From: an uncultured Porphyromonadaceae bacterium
GTDB lineage: Bacteria; Bacteroidota; Bacteroidia; Bacteroidales; Muribaculaceae
NCBI GenBank assembly: GCA_947177145.1
Contig: CAMWTL010000002.1
Coordinates: 1-42,167 of the forward strand
Reading direction: 5' to 3'
Length of the DNA stretch: 42,167 nt
Below, piece by piece: positions 17,186 to 25,700 of this stretch. A program made the translations under genes and the position numbers. The notes beneath the pieces are model-generated. The model made no database searches and was not told where the DNA came from. It worked only from the letters and a program-made list of their open reading frames with translations. Each line of letters begins with the position of its first letter. Within the stretch, counting starts at the first letter, position 1.

Positions 17186-18913
17186 TTAGTCGATTGTCTC
17201 GGCATTGGAGGCATATAGTCCCACCATCGTACCCGTGAAGCCACCGGCTTCTGCTGTGGAGGTGAATCCGGCGTCGACACCCTCGGCAAGGCTCTGCCAG
17301 TTCTTTCCACCGTCGGTAGAATAATGGAAACCATATTTCAGACCGTTACCCGAGATTCTGAAATCCACCGCCGAGAGATCAGCTTCCACAGGCACCTCTG
17401 CGATGGTGTGACTGCCGTCTTCGGCAATCTTGCGCACCTCGAGTTTATGGACATCGCCGTTCTTGGTGCGGGCAAGGAGGTATTGGTGGGTCTCATCTTT
17501 CAGAAGGAGCATACCGGCAAGCTGGCTGTCGTTCTCCGGGAGGAAGGTCATATGAGTGTCGGCGGTGAAGTTGTGGTGATGCAGACGACGGCACACATAC
17601 GGGAGCGGCTGCTTCGAGGTAGACTTCACATCGGCACACTTGATGGTGAGATGGCCGGGATTGTCGGTGAGGGAATAGTAGTCGGTGGCAGGGCCGCGGA
17701 GAGTAAGCCAAGCCTGGTCGAGAGTAGAATCATTAAACTGATCGTCGCGCTCGAAGTTTCCGAAAGTAAGATTCTCATTTCTTGTCACACCGGGCTTCTC
17801 AACTACCAAGGGGACAGTCTCACCGTTCTCAACGAATACGGGCCATTTGTCATCAGTCCATTTCACGGGGAGCATAAATGTCTCGCGGCCGAGATTCTCC
17901 TTGTTGCCGGCTACAGGACGGCAAGCCAAGAATACGCCCCACCATTCGCCTTCGGGAGTCTGAACGAGATCGGCATGACCGGCACAGGTCACGGGATTCT
18001 CACGGCTCGGGTCGAGGGTGCGCTGAGTGAGGATAGGATTACCTGAATAAGGGGTATAGGGACCGAAAGGTGTCGGACCGCGATAAATAACCTCGCTATG
18101 CCAATCGCTCGTGCCGCCCTCGGCAGTCATCAGATAATATGTGCCGTCTACATTATAAATATGAGGGCCTTCACACCAGATGGGTTTCTCCTCGGGGCGG
18201 CAGCCTTTGTTGACTACGATCTTGCGCTCGCCTACACACTTGTCGGTAGCAGGGTCGAACTCAACCACACGTACGGTGCGGTGGCCGGGATACTCAGGCT
18301 TATAGTCGGGAGCGTCGTCGTTGTTGACGATATAGCCCTTACCATCCTTGTCGAAGAAGAAAGCGGGGTCGATGCCCTGCACTTCGGGAAGCATGATCGG
18401 GTCGCTCCAGTCGCCATAGGGGTCTTTGGTCTTCACGAAGAAGTTACCGTCACCCACATTGGTGGTGATCATGTAGTAGGTCTCGTTGGCTGGATTGTAG
18501 GCGATGTCGGGCGCAAAGATGCCGCCGCTCACATGCTGCTTCTCCATGTTGCGAAGCTGTGAAGGACGGTCAAGAATATGCCCCACCTGTTCCCAGTTGA
18601 CGAGATCGCGGCTATGGAACAAGGGAACCCCCGGATAGAATGTGAAAGACGACAGAGCTAAGAAGTAATCCCCCTTACCGTTGGTAGTGATCGACGGGTC
18701 GGAATACCAACCGGCGAGCACCGGATTGTAGAAGGAACTTTCTCCCGGAAGAGGATTGGCTTTGTAGTAGTCATCCTGACCGGTGTAGTGGAACGAATCG
18801 AAAATCGCCACCGAACTCTGAGGCTCCACACCCTTCGAGGATGCCTTGCAGCCTCCCAAGATCGACAAGGGAAGCAGAAGAGCCGTCATAGCTGTCAGGG
18901 TTAGATGTTTCAT
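17186..18913 (-). CDS. GH43 beta-xylosidase/arabinofuranosidase lipoprotein (GH43 number 1)
   Basis: A 575-residue lipoprotein (lipobox LGGC, Cys22). The GH43 five-bladed propeller spans about 60-370 with the three catalytic acids visible: base D72 in YSDPS, D182 in GIDPAF and acid E248 in CEGPHIY. A C-terminal concanavalin-like domain follows (about 385-575; FERDDQFND, LAGMLLLKDETHQYLL). The NPVLAGWYSDPS start and FYPGVPLFHSRDLVNWE resemble beta-xylosidase-type subfamilies, but substrate cannot be settled by eye. The residues after Cys22 (KASSKG) are not acidic, so periplasmic rather than surface location is likely. It leads the xus-like operon, about 46 nt downstream of a -7 box. Confidence 0.88.
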   Translation of the reverse strand: MKHLTLTAMTALLLPLSILGGCKASSKGVEPQSSVAIFDSFHYTGQDDYYKANPLPGESSFYNPVLAGWYSDPSITTNGKGDYFLALSSFTFYPGVPLFHSRDLVNWEQVGHILDRPSQLRNMEKQHVSGGIFAPDIAYNPANETYYMITTNVGDGNFFVKTKDPYGDWSDPIMLPEVQGIDPAFFFDKDGKGYIVNNDDAPDYKPEYPGHRTVRVVEFDPATDKCVGERKIVVNKGCRPEEKPIWCEGPHIYNVDGTYYLMTAEGGTSDWHSEVIYRGPTPFGPYTPYSGNPILTQRTLDPSRENPVTCAGHADLVQTPEGEWWGVFLACRPVAGNKENLGRETFMLPVKWTDDKWPVFVENGETVPLVVEKPGVTRNENLTFGNFERDDQFNDSTLDQAWLTLRGPATDYYSLTDNPGHLTIKCADVKSTSKQPLPYVCRRLHHHNFTADTHMTFLPENDSQLAGMLLLKDETHQYLLARTKNGDVHKLEVRKIAEDGSHTIAEVPVEADLSAVDFRISGNGLKYGFHYSTDGGKNWQSLAEGVDAGFTSTAEAGGFTGTMVGLYASNAETID

Positions 18914-18959
18914 GTGTTGGTGAAGTTTTTATTGGTTATTGTTCATAATTTTCACAATG

Positions 18960-18990
18960 CAAAATTATACCTTTGCAAAGCAAGAGGCAA
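18960..18990 (-). promoter_or_regulatory. Main xylan operon promoter
   Basis: On the minus strand a -33 TTG (18988-18990), 20 nt of spacer and a -7 TAATTTTG (18960-18967). Spacer length and -7 sequence are identical to the promoter of the CBM-like repeat protein. No other promoter box was found between here and GH10, so one transcript could cover seven genes. Confidence 0.8.
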
Positions 18991-19019
18991 CTAATTGAAT
19001 CTTTAATACATTCCTATTT

Positions 19020-19067
19020 GTAATAATACTCAAAAAGAGTGTCGCAAAGACATTCGCATTCGTAACA
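19020..19067 (-). promoter_or_regulatory. 21-bp-phased repeat array upstream of the xylan operon (candidate HTCS operator)
   Basis: Minus-strand half-sites TGTTAC (19062-19067), TGCGAC (19041-19046) and TATTAC (19020-19025) are spaced exactly 21 bp. The outer two share the longer pattern TTACnAATnnGAATG, and the middle one continues ACACT as in the array at 4711-4758. The distance to the -7 box is 52 nt from the proximal site and 92 nt from the distal TCGTAACA, identical to that array. Confidence 0.7.
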
Positions 19068-19175
19068 TCAAACTGATACATTTTCCATAAGTCTTTACAT
19101 ACCACTGCCTTATTTCTTGGCTTAGAAATCTCCCCGGCAGTACTTCAAATGCTAATCGGTAAGGGGAGGTGAAAA

Positions 19176-19211
19176 TTGACACACCCCTTTCCAAGAAAAG
19201 AGGTGTGTCAA
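19176..19211 (-). terminator. Hairpin terminator after GH43 number 2
   Basis: TTGACACACC (19176-19185) pairs with GGTGTGTCAA (19202-19211), a perfect 10-bp stem with a 16-nt loop, about 32 nt past the GH43 stop at 19243. On the minus strand it is followed by TTTTC. It would end the single-gene GH43 transcript before the xylan operon promoter region. Confidence 0.65.
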
Positions 19212-19242
19212 AGATTGCAAATTTTGTATTGTAAGGCTGTTA

Positions 19243-20856
19243 TCAGAGAGAAGATTCGGGGGTAGAGAGACGGAACCAGTCGACATCCACATAGCCGCCG
19301 GGTTGGTCGGTAGCATAGTTAAATATGGCGTAGCGAGTGCCCATAAAGAAGCGGCGATAATCAAATACCATCTTGAAAGGCTTCCCTATCTTATGCCATT
19401 CGTTGCCGTCGAAGCTATAGCTGAAGGTTGCCATATCCTGACCGGGATTGAAATCGGTGTCGATGGCAAACCATACGGAATCGCCATTGAAGGGTATTCT
19501 CTCCCATTCCTCATCCACAGTCTTGGCAACGGTGTGACCCTCACCCATGACCATCGACGAGCTTCCGCATACTATATATTTCCCGTCAGGATTCTGCTCC
19601 ACGGTAAGCAATCCGCTGTCGCCGTTGAAGGCTGCGAATCCTGCCCGGTCGCCCGGTTTCATACCGGAAGTCTCAAGCTTGACCGCACCCCTTTCCATAG
19701 GGCCTGTCATGCGCTGGCTGATGGTGTTGCGTGCCTCATATAGATTTGTGACCGGCTTAGTGGTGTGGAGGCGAAGATAGCCATCACGGTCGGTGAGTGA
19801 CCAAGCGTCGTCAACCGGGTTATGGTTCCACTGCCAGAGTATAGACTTCTTACCGTTGGAAAACTCGTCGGAACTGTTGACACAGGCATTAGGATTAGGC
19901 ACTATCGTCTTTTCAACCTTTGCGGGCACTTTGCCGTCGGCATCGCCCAACATCGGCACATCACCCTCCCAATGACAGGGATTAAGGGTAAGAACACGTC
20001 CTACACCTCCACGGTCTTGGAATATCATACCCCAGAAATTGCCTTCCGTATCATCCACAAGGCAGCCCTGACCCACATAGGGAAAGCCGCCGAACTGTGA
20101 TTCGAGCACCACGTGCTTCTCATACGGTCCGGTAACGTTGTCAGCCACATAGCATAACTGGCGGCGCGGTTTACCGGCAGGCCATGAGATAACGAAGGCA
20201 TAGTATTTACCATTATATTTCACCACGCGACTACCCTCATGAAGCCCCATCTCCTCAGCGTCGGGGAAAATCACCACCTGATCTATCCCCCCCTCCTTAA
20301 CACCTGAAAAATCGGAATTAAGCTCTCTAAGACGAATTTCACCGCCGTTGTAGAAGACATATACACGGTCATCATCGTCAATGAGGAGCGAAGCATCGTG
20401 GAAATGATTGGTGCGGGTCACTAATTCCCACGGTCCGGCGGGATCAGTGGCAGTGTATATATAGGAGCGGTAAGGCTGATCGTTGGGTGAGAAAAGCACA
20501 TAGAACCGTCCGTTATGATAGCGGATGGAGGTAGCCCATTGTCCCTTGCCGTATACTGTTCCTCCCTCCAAATCGTATCGGGGAAGGTCAGTAAGTTTAT
20601 CGAACACATAGCCGATTGTCTCCCAATTCACGAGGTCGCGTGAGCGCATAACGGGGCAACCCGGCATCAGATGCATAGTAGTACTCACCATATAGAAATC
20701 ATCTCCTACACGGATCACATCGGGGTCAGGCACATCCGCCCAAATCACAGGGTTATGAAAAAACCCCTTCTCCCCTGCATGAAGCGGAGAGAAGGGGATT
20801 GTAGCGAGCAATATCGCCGTTCCTGAAACAATCTTTAATTTCCTTGAGATATGCAT
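19243..20856 (-). CDS. GH43 (subfamily 12-like) alpha-L-arabinofuranosidase (GH43 number 2)
   Basis: A 537-residue protein with a cleavable signal peptide (near residue 27, PLHAG) and no lipobox, so probably periplasmic. The GH43 domain (about 33-320) begins VPDPDVIRVGDDFYMVSTTMH with base D44; D154 lies in FHDASLL and acid E207 in GLHEGSRV. The C-terminal half (about 335-537) is the concanavalin-like domain usual in this group. The STTMHLMPGCPVMRSRDLVNWE segment is characteristic of the arabinofuranosidase-type subfamily 12. It should release arabinose from arabinoxylan oligosaccharides. It has its own phased-repeat promoter, a long leader of about 165 nt and its own terminator. Confidence 0.88.
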   Translation of the reverse strand: MHISRKLKIVSGTAILLATIPFSPLHAGEKGFFHNPVIWADVPDPDVIRVGDDFYMVSTTMHLMPGCPVMRSRDLVNWETIGYVFDKLTDLPRYDLEGGTVYGKGQWATSIRYHNGRFYVLFSPNDQPYRSYIYTATDPAGPWELVTRTNHFHDASLLIDDDDRVYVFYNGGEIRLRELNSDFSGVKEGGIDQVVIFPDAEEMGLHEGSRVVKYNGKYYAFVISWPAGKPRRQLCYVADNVTGPYEKHVVLESQFGGFPYVGQGCLVDDTEGNFWGMIFQDRGGVGRVLTLNPCHWEGDVPMLGDADGKVPAKVEKTIVPNPNACVNSSDEFSNGKKSILWQWNHNPVDDAWSLTDRDGYLRLHTTKPVTNLYEARNTISQRMTGPMERGAVKLETSGMKPGDRAGFAAFNGDSGLLTVEQNPDGKYIVCGSSSMVMGEGHTVAKTVDEEWERIPFNGDSVWFAIDTDFNPGQDMATFSYSFDGNEWHKIGKPFKMVFDYRRFFMGTRYAIFNYATDQPGGYVDVDWFRLSTPESSL

Positions 20857-20881
20857 TTGATCAGATTTTGAGGTTAATAAT

Positions 20882-20898
20882 CCGGTTGTGACAACCGG
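20882..20898 (-). other. Small hairpin in the GH43 number 2 leader
   Basis: CCGGTTG and CAACCGG form a perfect 7-bp stem with a 3-nt loop, 26 nt before the start codon inside an otherwise A/T-rich leader. It could affect translation or mRNA stability; there is no direct evidence of regulation. Confidence 0.35.
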
Positions 20899-21027
20899 GA
20901 CTTTAATTGAATTTTAACCTGTTCTATTATTCTAACTAACCTATACTATTTTTTATGGGACTTCAAAATATCATGTTATATTAGAAGAATCTCCGGAAGG
21001 GGTTTACCCGTCTGAATTTCTCTGATG

Positions 21028-21035
21028 CAAAATTA
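21028..21035 (-). promoter_or_regulatory. -7 box of GH43 number 2
   Basis: Minus-strand TAATTTTG identical to the -7 boxes at 4651 and 18960. No good -33 TTG occurs at 19-20 bp, which fits a promoter that depends on an activator. The leader to the ATG at 20856 would be about 165 nt. Confidence 0.6.
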
Positions 21036-21066
21036 CAAATAATTCACAAGGGGGGCGTTAAAGGAA

Positions 21067-21114
21067 GTTGCAGCGACATTCCTACATGTGAGGGTAAGAT
21101 ACGGAATCGTAACA
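21067..21114 (-). promoter_or_regulatory. 21-bp-phased repeat array upstream of GH43 number 2 (candidate HTCS operator)
   Basis: Minus-strand half-sites TGTTAC (21109-21114), CCTCAC (21088-21093) and TGCAAC (21067-21072) are spaced exactly 21 bp. The distal one extends as TGTTACGATTCCGTAT, close to the other arrays. The array is 71 nt (distal) or 31 nt (proximal) from the -7 box, exactly 21 bp closer than in the other two promoters, so rotational phase is kept. Confidence 0.6.
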
Positions 21115-21152
21115 TTCTGATGCCGCATTGTATCATTTCCTTATTTACCCTA

Positions 21153-22772
21153 TTATTTATGAGGATTTTCTAAAATTTTAGCAGCCACACGTGTGCCCGG
21201 TGTTTTCTTGTCGCGGGGATGAATATCGTTCCATTCGCCCACATCGCCGTTAAGAATCCACCATGCATCAGTGGTCTCATCGGCTGCCTTACGCTGTGCC
21301 TCGCGCATCTCCTGCCACGATTTACGTCCATAGGTGTCGGAGGGATGCAGGAAATCGGCAAGTTCGACTATAAAGAAAGGCAATTGCTCATCGCCAAACT
21401 TATCACGCCAATCGTTAATAAGCGATTTCATCAGGGCAGTGTATTCATTACGGATGTCTACATCCGATTCTCCCTGATACCATACCACCCCACGGAAGGG
21501 GAAATTCAGCATCGGAGCGATAAGCCCGTTATACAATACAGTCGGAGTCTGGAAGAAATCCGTCACACCGGGCGTGGGAGGCATGGGAGTGCCTGTACGG
21601 TGCAACCAATCCCCTTCAAGGCTTATCTCCTCACCGTCGGTGAATATGAACTTATGGGGCTTTTCCTCTACGAAATGTGGCACACCACCATTGCTGACTA
21701 CCCTTACAGTCACAACATTATCGCCTTCACGGAGCACTCCGGCAGGCACCTTATATATGCGGGGAGGATATTGATAGGCAGTGAAGCCTACAAACTTGCC
21801 ATTTACCCATACGGAATCGGCATCAACGATACAGCCAAGACGCAATTCCGCCTCTTGTCCTGCCTTGTCGGCACCTACGTTGACATGTCGGCGCAGCCAG
21901 TGTGAGCCGTTGACAGGCTTGCCGTTACTGCTACCCCACTCTTTCCCGAGCAAAGGCGTAACGGTCCACGATGAATCGTCGAGAGTAGGGCTATTCCACT
22001 TCTCACCCTTATTTCCGGGGTCATTCTTGCTTGTGACATCATACCAAAGCTGCTGCGCACGTCGCTCTGCAGCTTCAAGACCGTTGCGATACCGATCATC
22101 CTCTGCTATTCGGAGTCTACCCTCCCTCACAGGATAATCCTTTACGGCATCTTCGCTTATCCACGCCTCGATACGCGAACCTCCCCAGCTTGAATTTATG
22201 ACTCCTACGGGGACGTGACCGTTTTTCTCATAAAGGTCTCGTGCCATAAACCAGACAAGCGCACCGAAACGGTCGTTGGTGCCGGGCACCGCCTGTTTCC
22301 ACTCCGCTTTCGACACATCGTCACGCCCGCCGTGAAAAGCATACTCCTTCGGCGTCTTAAATTCCCTAATCATAGGATTGGTATAGGTGTCTGACTCCTC
22401 ACTGAAGAAATCGCGTACACGACTTACGGGAAGCTCCATATTGCTCTGTCCGGAGCAAAGATATAGATCACCTATCAGTACATCATTGACATTCTTATCG
22501 TTTACCGTCAACACATAGGGACCTCCGGCTTTCATAGCGGGTAGTGCCACACTCCAAGTACTGTCAGCGGCCACCGTCGTAGCAGCTTTCTTTTTGTTGA
22601 GAGAGACGGCTACCGTCTCACCGGGAAGACCCTTTCCCCATATCTTGAGGGGCAAGCCGCGCTGGAATACCACACCGTCGGAAATCACCGAAGGTAGTGT
22701 CACCTCACCCCTTATCCCCATAAAACCGCCGGAGAGCAGGAGTGCAGACAAAGTAATAATTTTGAGATTCAT
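21153..22772 (-). CDS. SGNH-type carbohydrate esterase (sialate O-acetylesterase family), probable acetylxylan esterase
   Basis: A 539-residue protein from the ATG at 22772 (MNLKIITLSALLLSGG), which gives a clean signal peptide. The frame is open 66 nt further upstream, but that extension would overlap the sensor gene and spoil the signal. CSGQSNM holds the nucleophile S110, and D516/H518 in NDIHPRDKKTPG complete the triad of the SASA/SGNH family (PF03629). A galactose-binding-like insert (about 225-375; WLRRHVNVG, YPPRIYKVP) splits the catalytic domain as usual. Members in xylan loci remove acetyl groups from xylan; sialate as substrate is unlikely here. It starts 10 nt after the HTCS stop, so the two are co-transcribed. 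No clear terminator follows. Confidence 0.85.
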   Translation of the reverse strand: MNLKIITLSALLLSGGFMGIRGEVTLPSVISDGVVFQRGLPLKIWGKGLPGETVAVSLNKKKAATTVAADSTWSVALPAMKAGGPYVLTVNDKNVNDVLIGDLYLCSGQSNMELPVSRVRDFFSEESDTYTNPMIREFKTPKEYAFHGGRDDVSKAEWKQAVPGTNDRFGALVWFMARDLYEKNGHVPVGVINSSWGGSRIEAWISEDAVKDYPVREGRLRIAEDDRYRNGLEAAERRAQQLWYDVTSKNDPGNKGEKWNSPTLDDSSWTVTPLLGKEWGSSNGKPVNGSHWLRRHVNVGADKAGQEAELRLGCIVDADSVWVNGKFVGFTAYQYPPRIYKVPAGVLREGDNVVTVRVVSNGGVPHFVEEKPHKFIFTDGEEISLEGDWLHRTGTPMPPTPGVTDFFQTPTVLYNGLIAPMLNFPFRGVVWYQGESDVDIRNEYTALMKSLINDWRDKFGDEQLPFFIVELADFLHPSDTYGRKSWQEMREAQRKAADETTDAWWILNGDVGEWNDIHPRDKKTPGTRVAAKILENPHK

Positions 22773-22782
22773 ATGCAATGAG

Positions 22783-25700
22783 TTATTTGATAGCCGGATC
22801 ACGCGGTTCGGCAGTGTCGGGAAGTTGTCCGGACTCATACCCGTCGCGATATTCGGATGGTGTAAATCCGGTAAAGCTCTTAAAGATGGTAGAGAAATGA
22901 GGCTGGGAAGTAAAACCTACCTTATAGGCAACCTGTGTCACAGCCACGTCGCCTTTACGAAGAAGTTCACACGCCCTGCGAATCCGGATTGTGCGCACAA
23001 AATCACTTGGGGTCATACCCACCATATCCTTCATCTTACGATGGAGATGGGCACGGCTCAGACCGACATCGGAAGCCAACTTCTCCACATTGAGCTTTGG
23101 ATCCTCTATATTCTGGTCGATAATCTTCAGCACACGCTCAAGAAGAGCCTCATCGTTGCCCTTCATCTCAGGAGCGGAAATCTTTCCTTCGGTGTCTTGT
23201 GTGCCTGAGAACTTACCTTTCATACGCAGACGGTTATCTATGAGATTATCTACCAACGCCTCAAGTTCCTCGATATGGAAAGGCTTACCTAAATAGCCGT
23301 CGGCACCACGGTCCCATCCTGCCATACGGTCGGTGATGTCCTGTTTCGAACTTAGCAGCACAACGGGAATATGATGGGTATCGGCGTTTTTCTTCAGCCT
23401 ATGAAGCAGGGTCAGACCGTCAACCCCGGGCATCATAACATCGCTGATAATCAAATCCGGGGCACTCTCAGCTATCATACGCAGAGCCTCACCGCCATCA
23501 GATGCACTTTTCACCTTGAAATGCCTGCGGAAATGCCCGGAGATATATTCCCGAAGCTCCGTGTCATCGTCAACCACCAAAATTGTCTTTTGACCGTTAG
23601 ACTTCGGCTGACGAACAGGTGTCTCGCCACCGGATACCGTAGTGGGCAATATCACGTCTCTCATGCCCTGAGCTTCACCGGCAGACGATTCCACCCGCTC
23701 ATCGGGAGAGTATGCCTCCGGATCAACGGGAAGCGACACTGAGAAGACGCTGCCTTTCACGCCGTCGGTACGGTTGCGTCCGGAGATTTTGCCGTGATGG
23801 AACTCCACTAAGCGTCGGCAAAGGTCAAGCCCTATGCCGAAACCGTTTTTGGTAGAACCGGCATCGTCACGCCCCTGATAGAAGCGTTCAAAAAGACGCT
23901 GCTCGGTCTTGGAATCGAGACCGATGCCACTGTCTATGACACTCACTTCCACCACCTCTCCGATTTCCGGATTGTCGCCTAAAGTGTTCTTCACGACTAT
24001 AGAGCCACCCTCGGGAGTATATTTGATTGCATTGGAAATGAGATTAACAAGAATCTTGTCGAAGTTGGGACGGTCTACCCATATGGACGGCAAGTCTTCC
24101 GCTGCCTCAAAGGTCAATGTCTGACCTTTCTCCTCAGCCTGAGGCTTAAACATATCCACAAGTTCGCTCACAAAGGCATTCATATCAGTGAGACGACAAG
24201 CCAACTGCATCTTGCCCTTCTCCAACTTCCTGATTTCAAGAAGCTGGTTGACAAGACTGAGTATACGCTGCGAATTTCGGTGCATGGTCTTTAGCTTCAT
24301 CTTCACATCATTGTTGAAAGGCTCTTTCATCAACGATTCAAGTGGACTCATAATGAGGGTAATCGGTGAGCGTATATCGTGTGAAATGTCCATAAAGAAC
24401 TTTATACGGTCGGCATCCTCCTGCGACTGACGCTTCTTCCTGAGCACCTGATACAGCAACAGGAGCACGAATATAAATAGCAGCCAATAGATAGCCTTAG
24501 CCCACCATGAAAGATACCAAGGTGTGGAGATATGTATATCCACAGCAAGGGGCTCAGACACAAGACCATTCTCAAGAGCCTGTATCGTGAGAACATATTT
24601 ACCGGGGTCAAGATGAGGAAGATATATCATGGCATCGCCCGGAGGTGTGAAGTTCCAATCGTTACTATATCCCTTAAGCTGCCAGCGATAGCCGACGTTC
24701 GACCCGTCACGGAAATCCATAGTCGTGAGGCGCAGGGTAAGGGAGTTGGATTTATAAGGAAGATAGAGTGCATCAGGACGCATCGGCTGACCCTCTACAA
24801 GAGGTCGATTTGTCAATTTATCGGATGGTGAAAGTCTATGGCCGTTCATATATACACCTGAAATCCTTATGTCGCTACCGAAACCGGGAGCCAACACAGT
24901 TTCCGGAGAGAAGTAAGTGACACCCAAATTACTTCCCATATAGATGCCTTTGCCATTGTCGGTGGCACTGATATGCCCGAAGGCATTCTCCACCAATCCG
25001 TAGCCACCATGGAAAGAGACTATCGTACTGTCGGAAGGATTCAAATAAGACAATCCATGCAGAGTAGCTATCCAAAGATTACCGTCTTTATCTTTAGCAA
25101 TATCTCGTATATCGTTAGATACTAAACCATCAGCAGTAGTATATTTCTTATCGACACGATTGTCGGAATTGAGCATCAGCAGCCCATGACTCGTGCCCAC
25201 AGCCACATTACCCCCCTCTGTCTCTTCGACGGCATAACACGCACCGGAAAGGAACGGGGTCTGGTCGACAGCCACAAGGGAATCTCCCTTAAGATCGAAG
25301 CAAGCAAGACCACCAAAAAGCCCCATCCATATCTTATCGTCGGAAGAGCGGCAGAGACTTGCCACATAGGAATTGGTGAGCTTGTTGCCGTCGCCGTCAA
25401 TAGGTAGGAATTTACGCTCACCCGTCTTCTGATTATAACGCATCACCCCTACTCCATGTATGGCGACAAACAATTCGTCACCGTAACCGGGAGCCACATA
25501 TATATTTGGGAATGTGGCATTAATGTCAAGCAGACGCTTCAGATTACCATCCGGAAGCGACACTTCATAAAGACCGTCGTTAGCCATACCCACAATCAGC
25601 TTATCACCTGTCACCGTCAACGAATTGAGAGAGCCGGAGCCGGGGACGGCAATGGTCTTCAATAGCCTTCCGTCAAGCGACAGCATAGCAATGCGTTCCT

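Noticed and set aside
21153-22772. True sialate metabolism role for the esterase
   Set aside because: No sialidase, sialate lyase or transporter gene is present; the family is common in xylan loci as acetylxylan esterase.
22773-22838. 22-residue N-terminal extension of the esterase frame
   Set aside because: It would overlap the end of the HTCS gene and places non-signal residues before MNLKIITLSALLL, which is a proper signal peptide.
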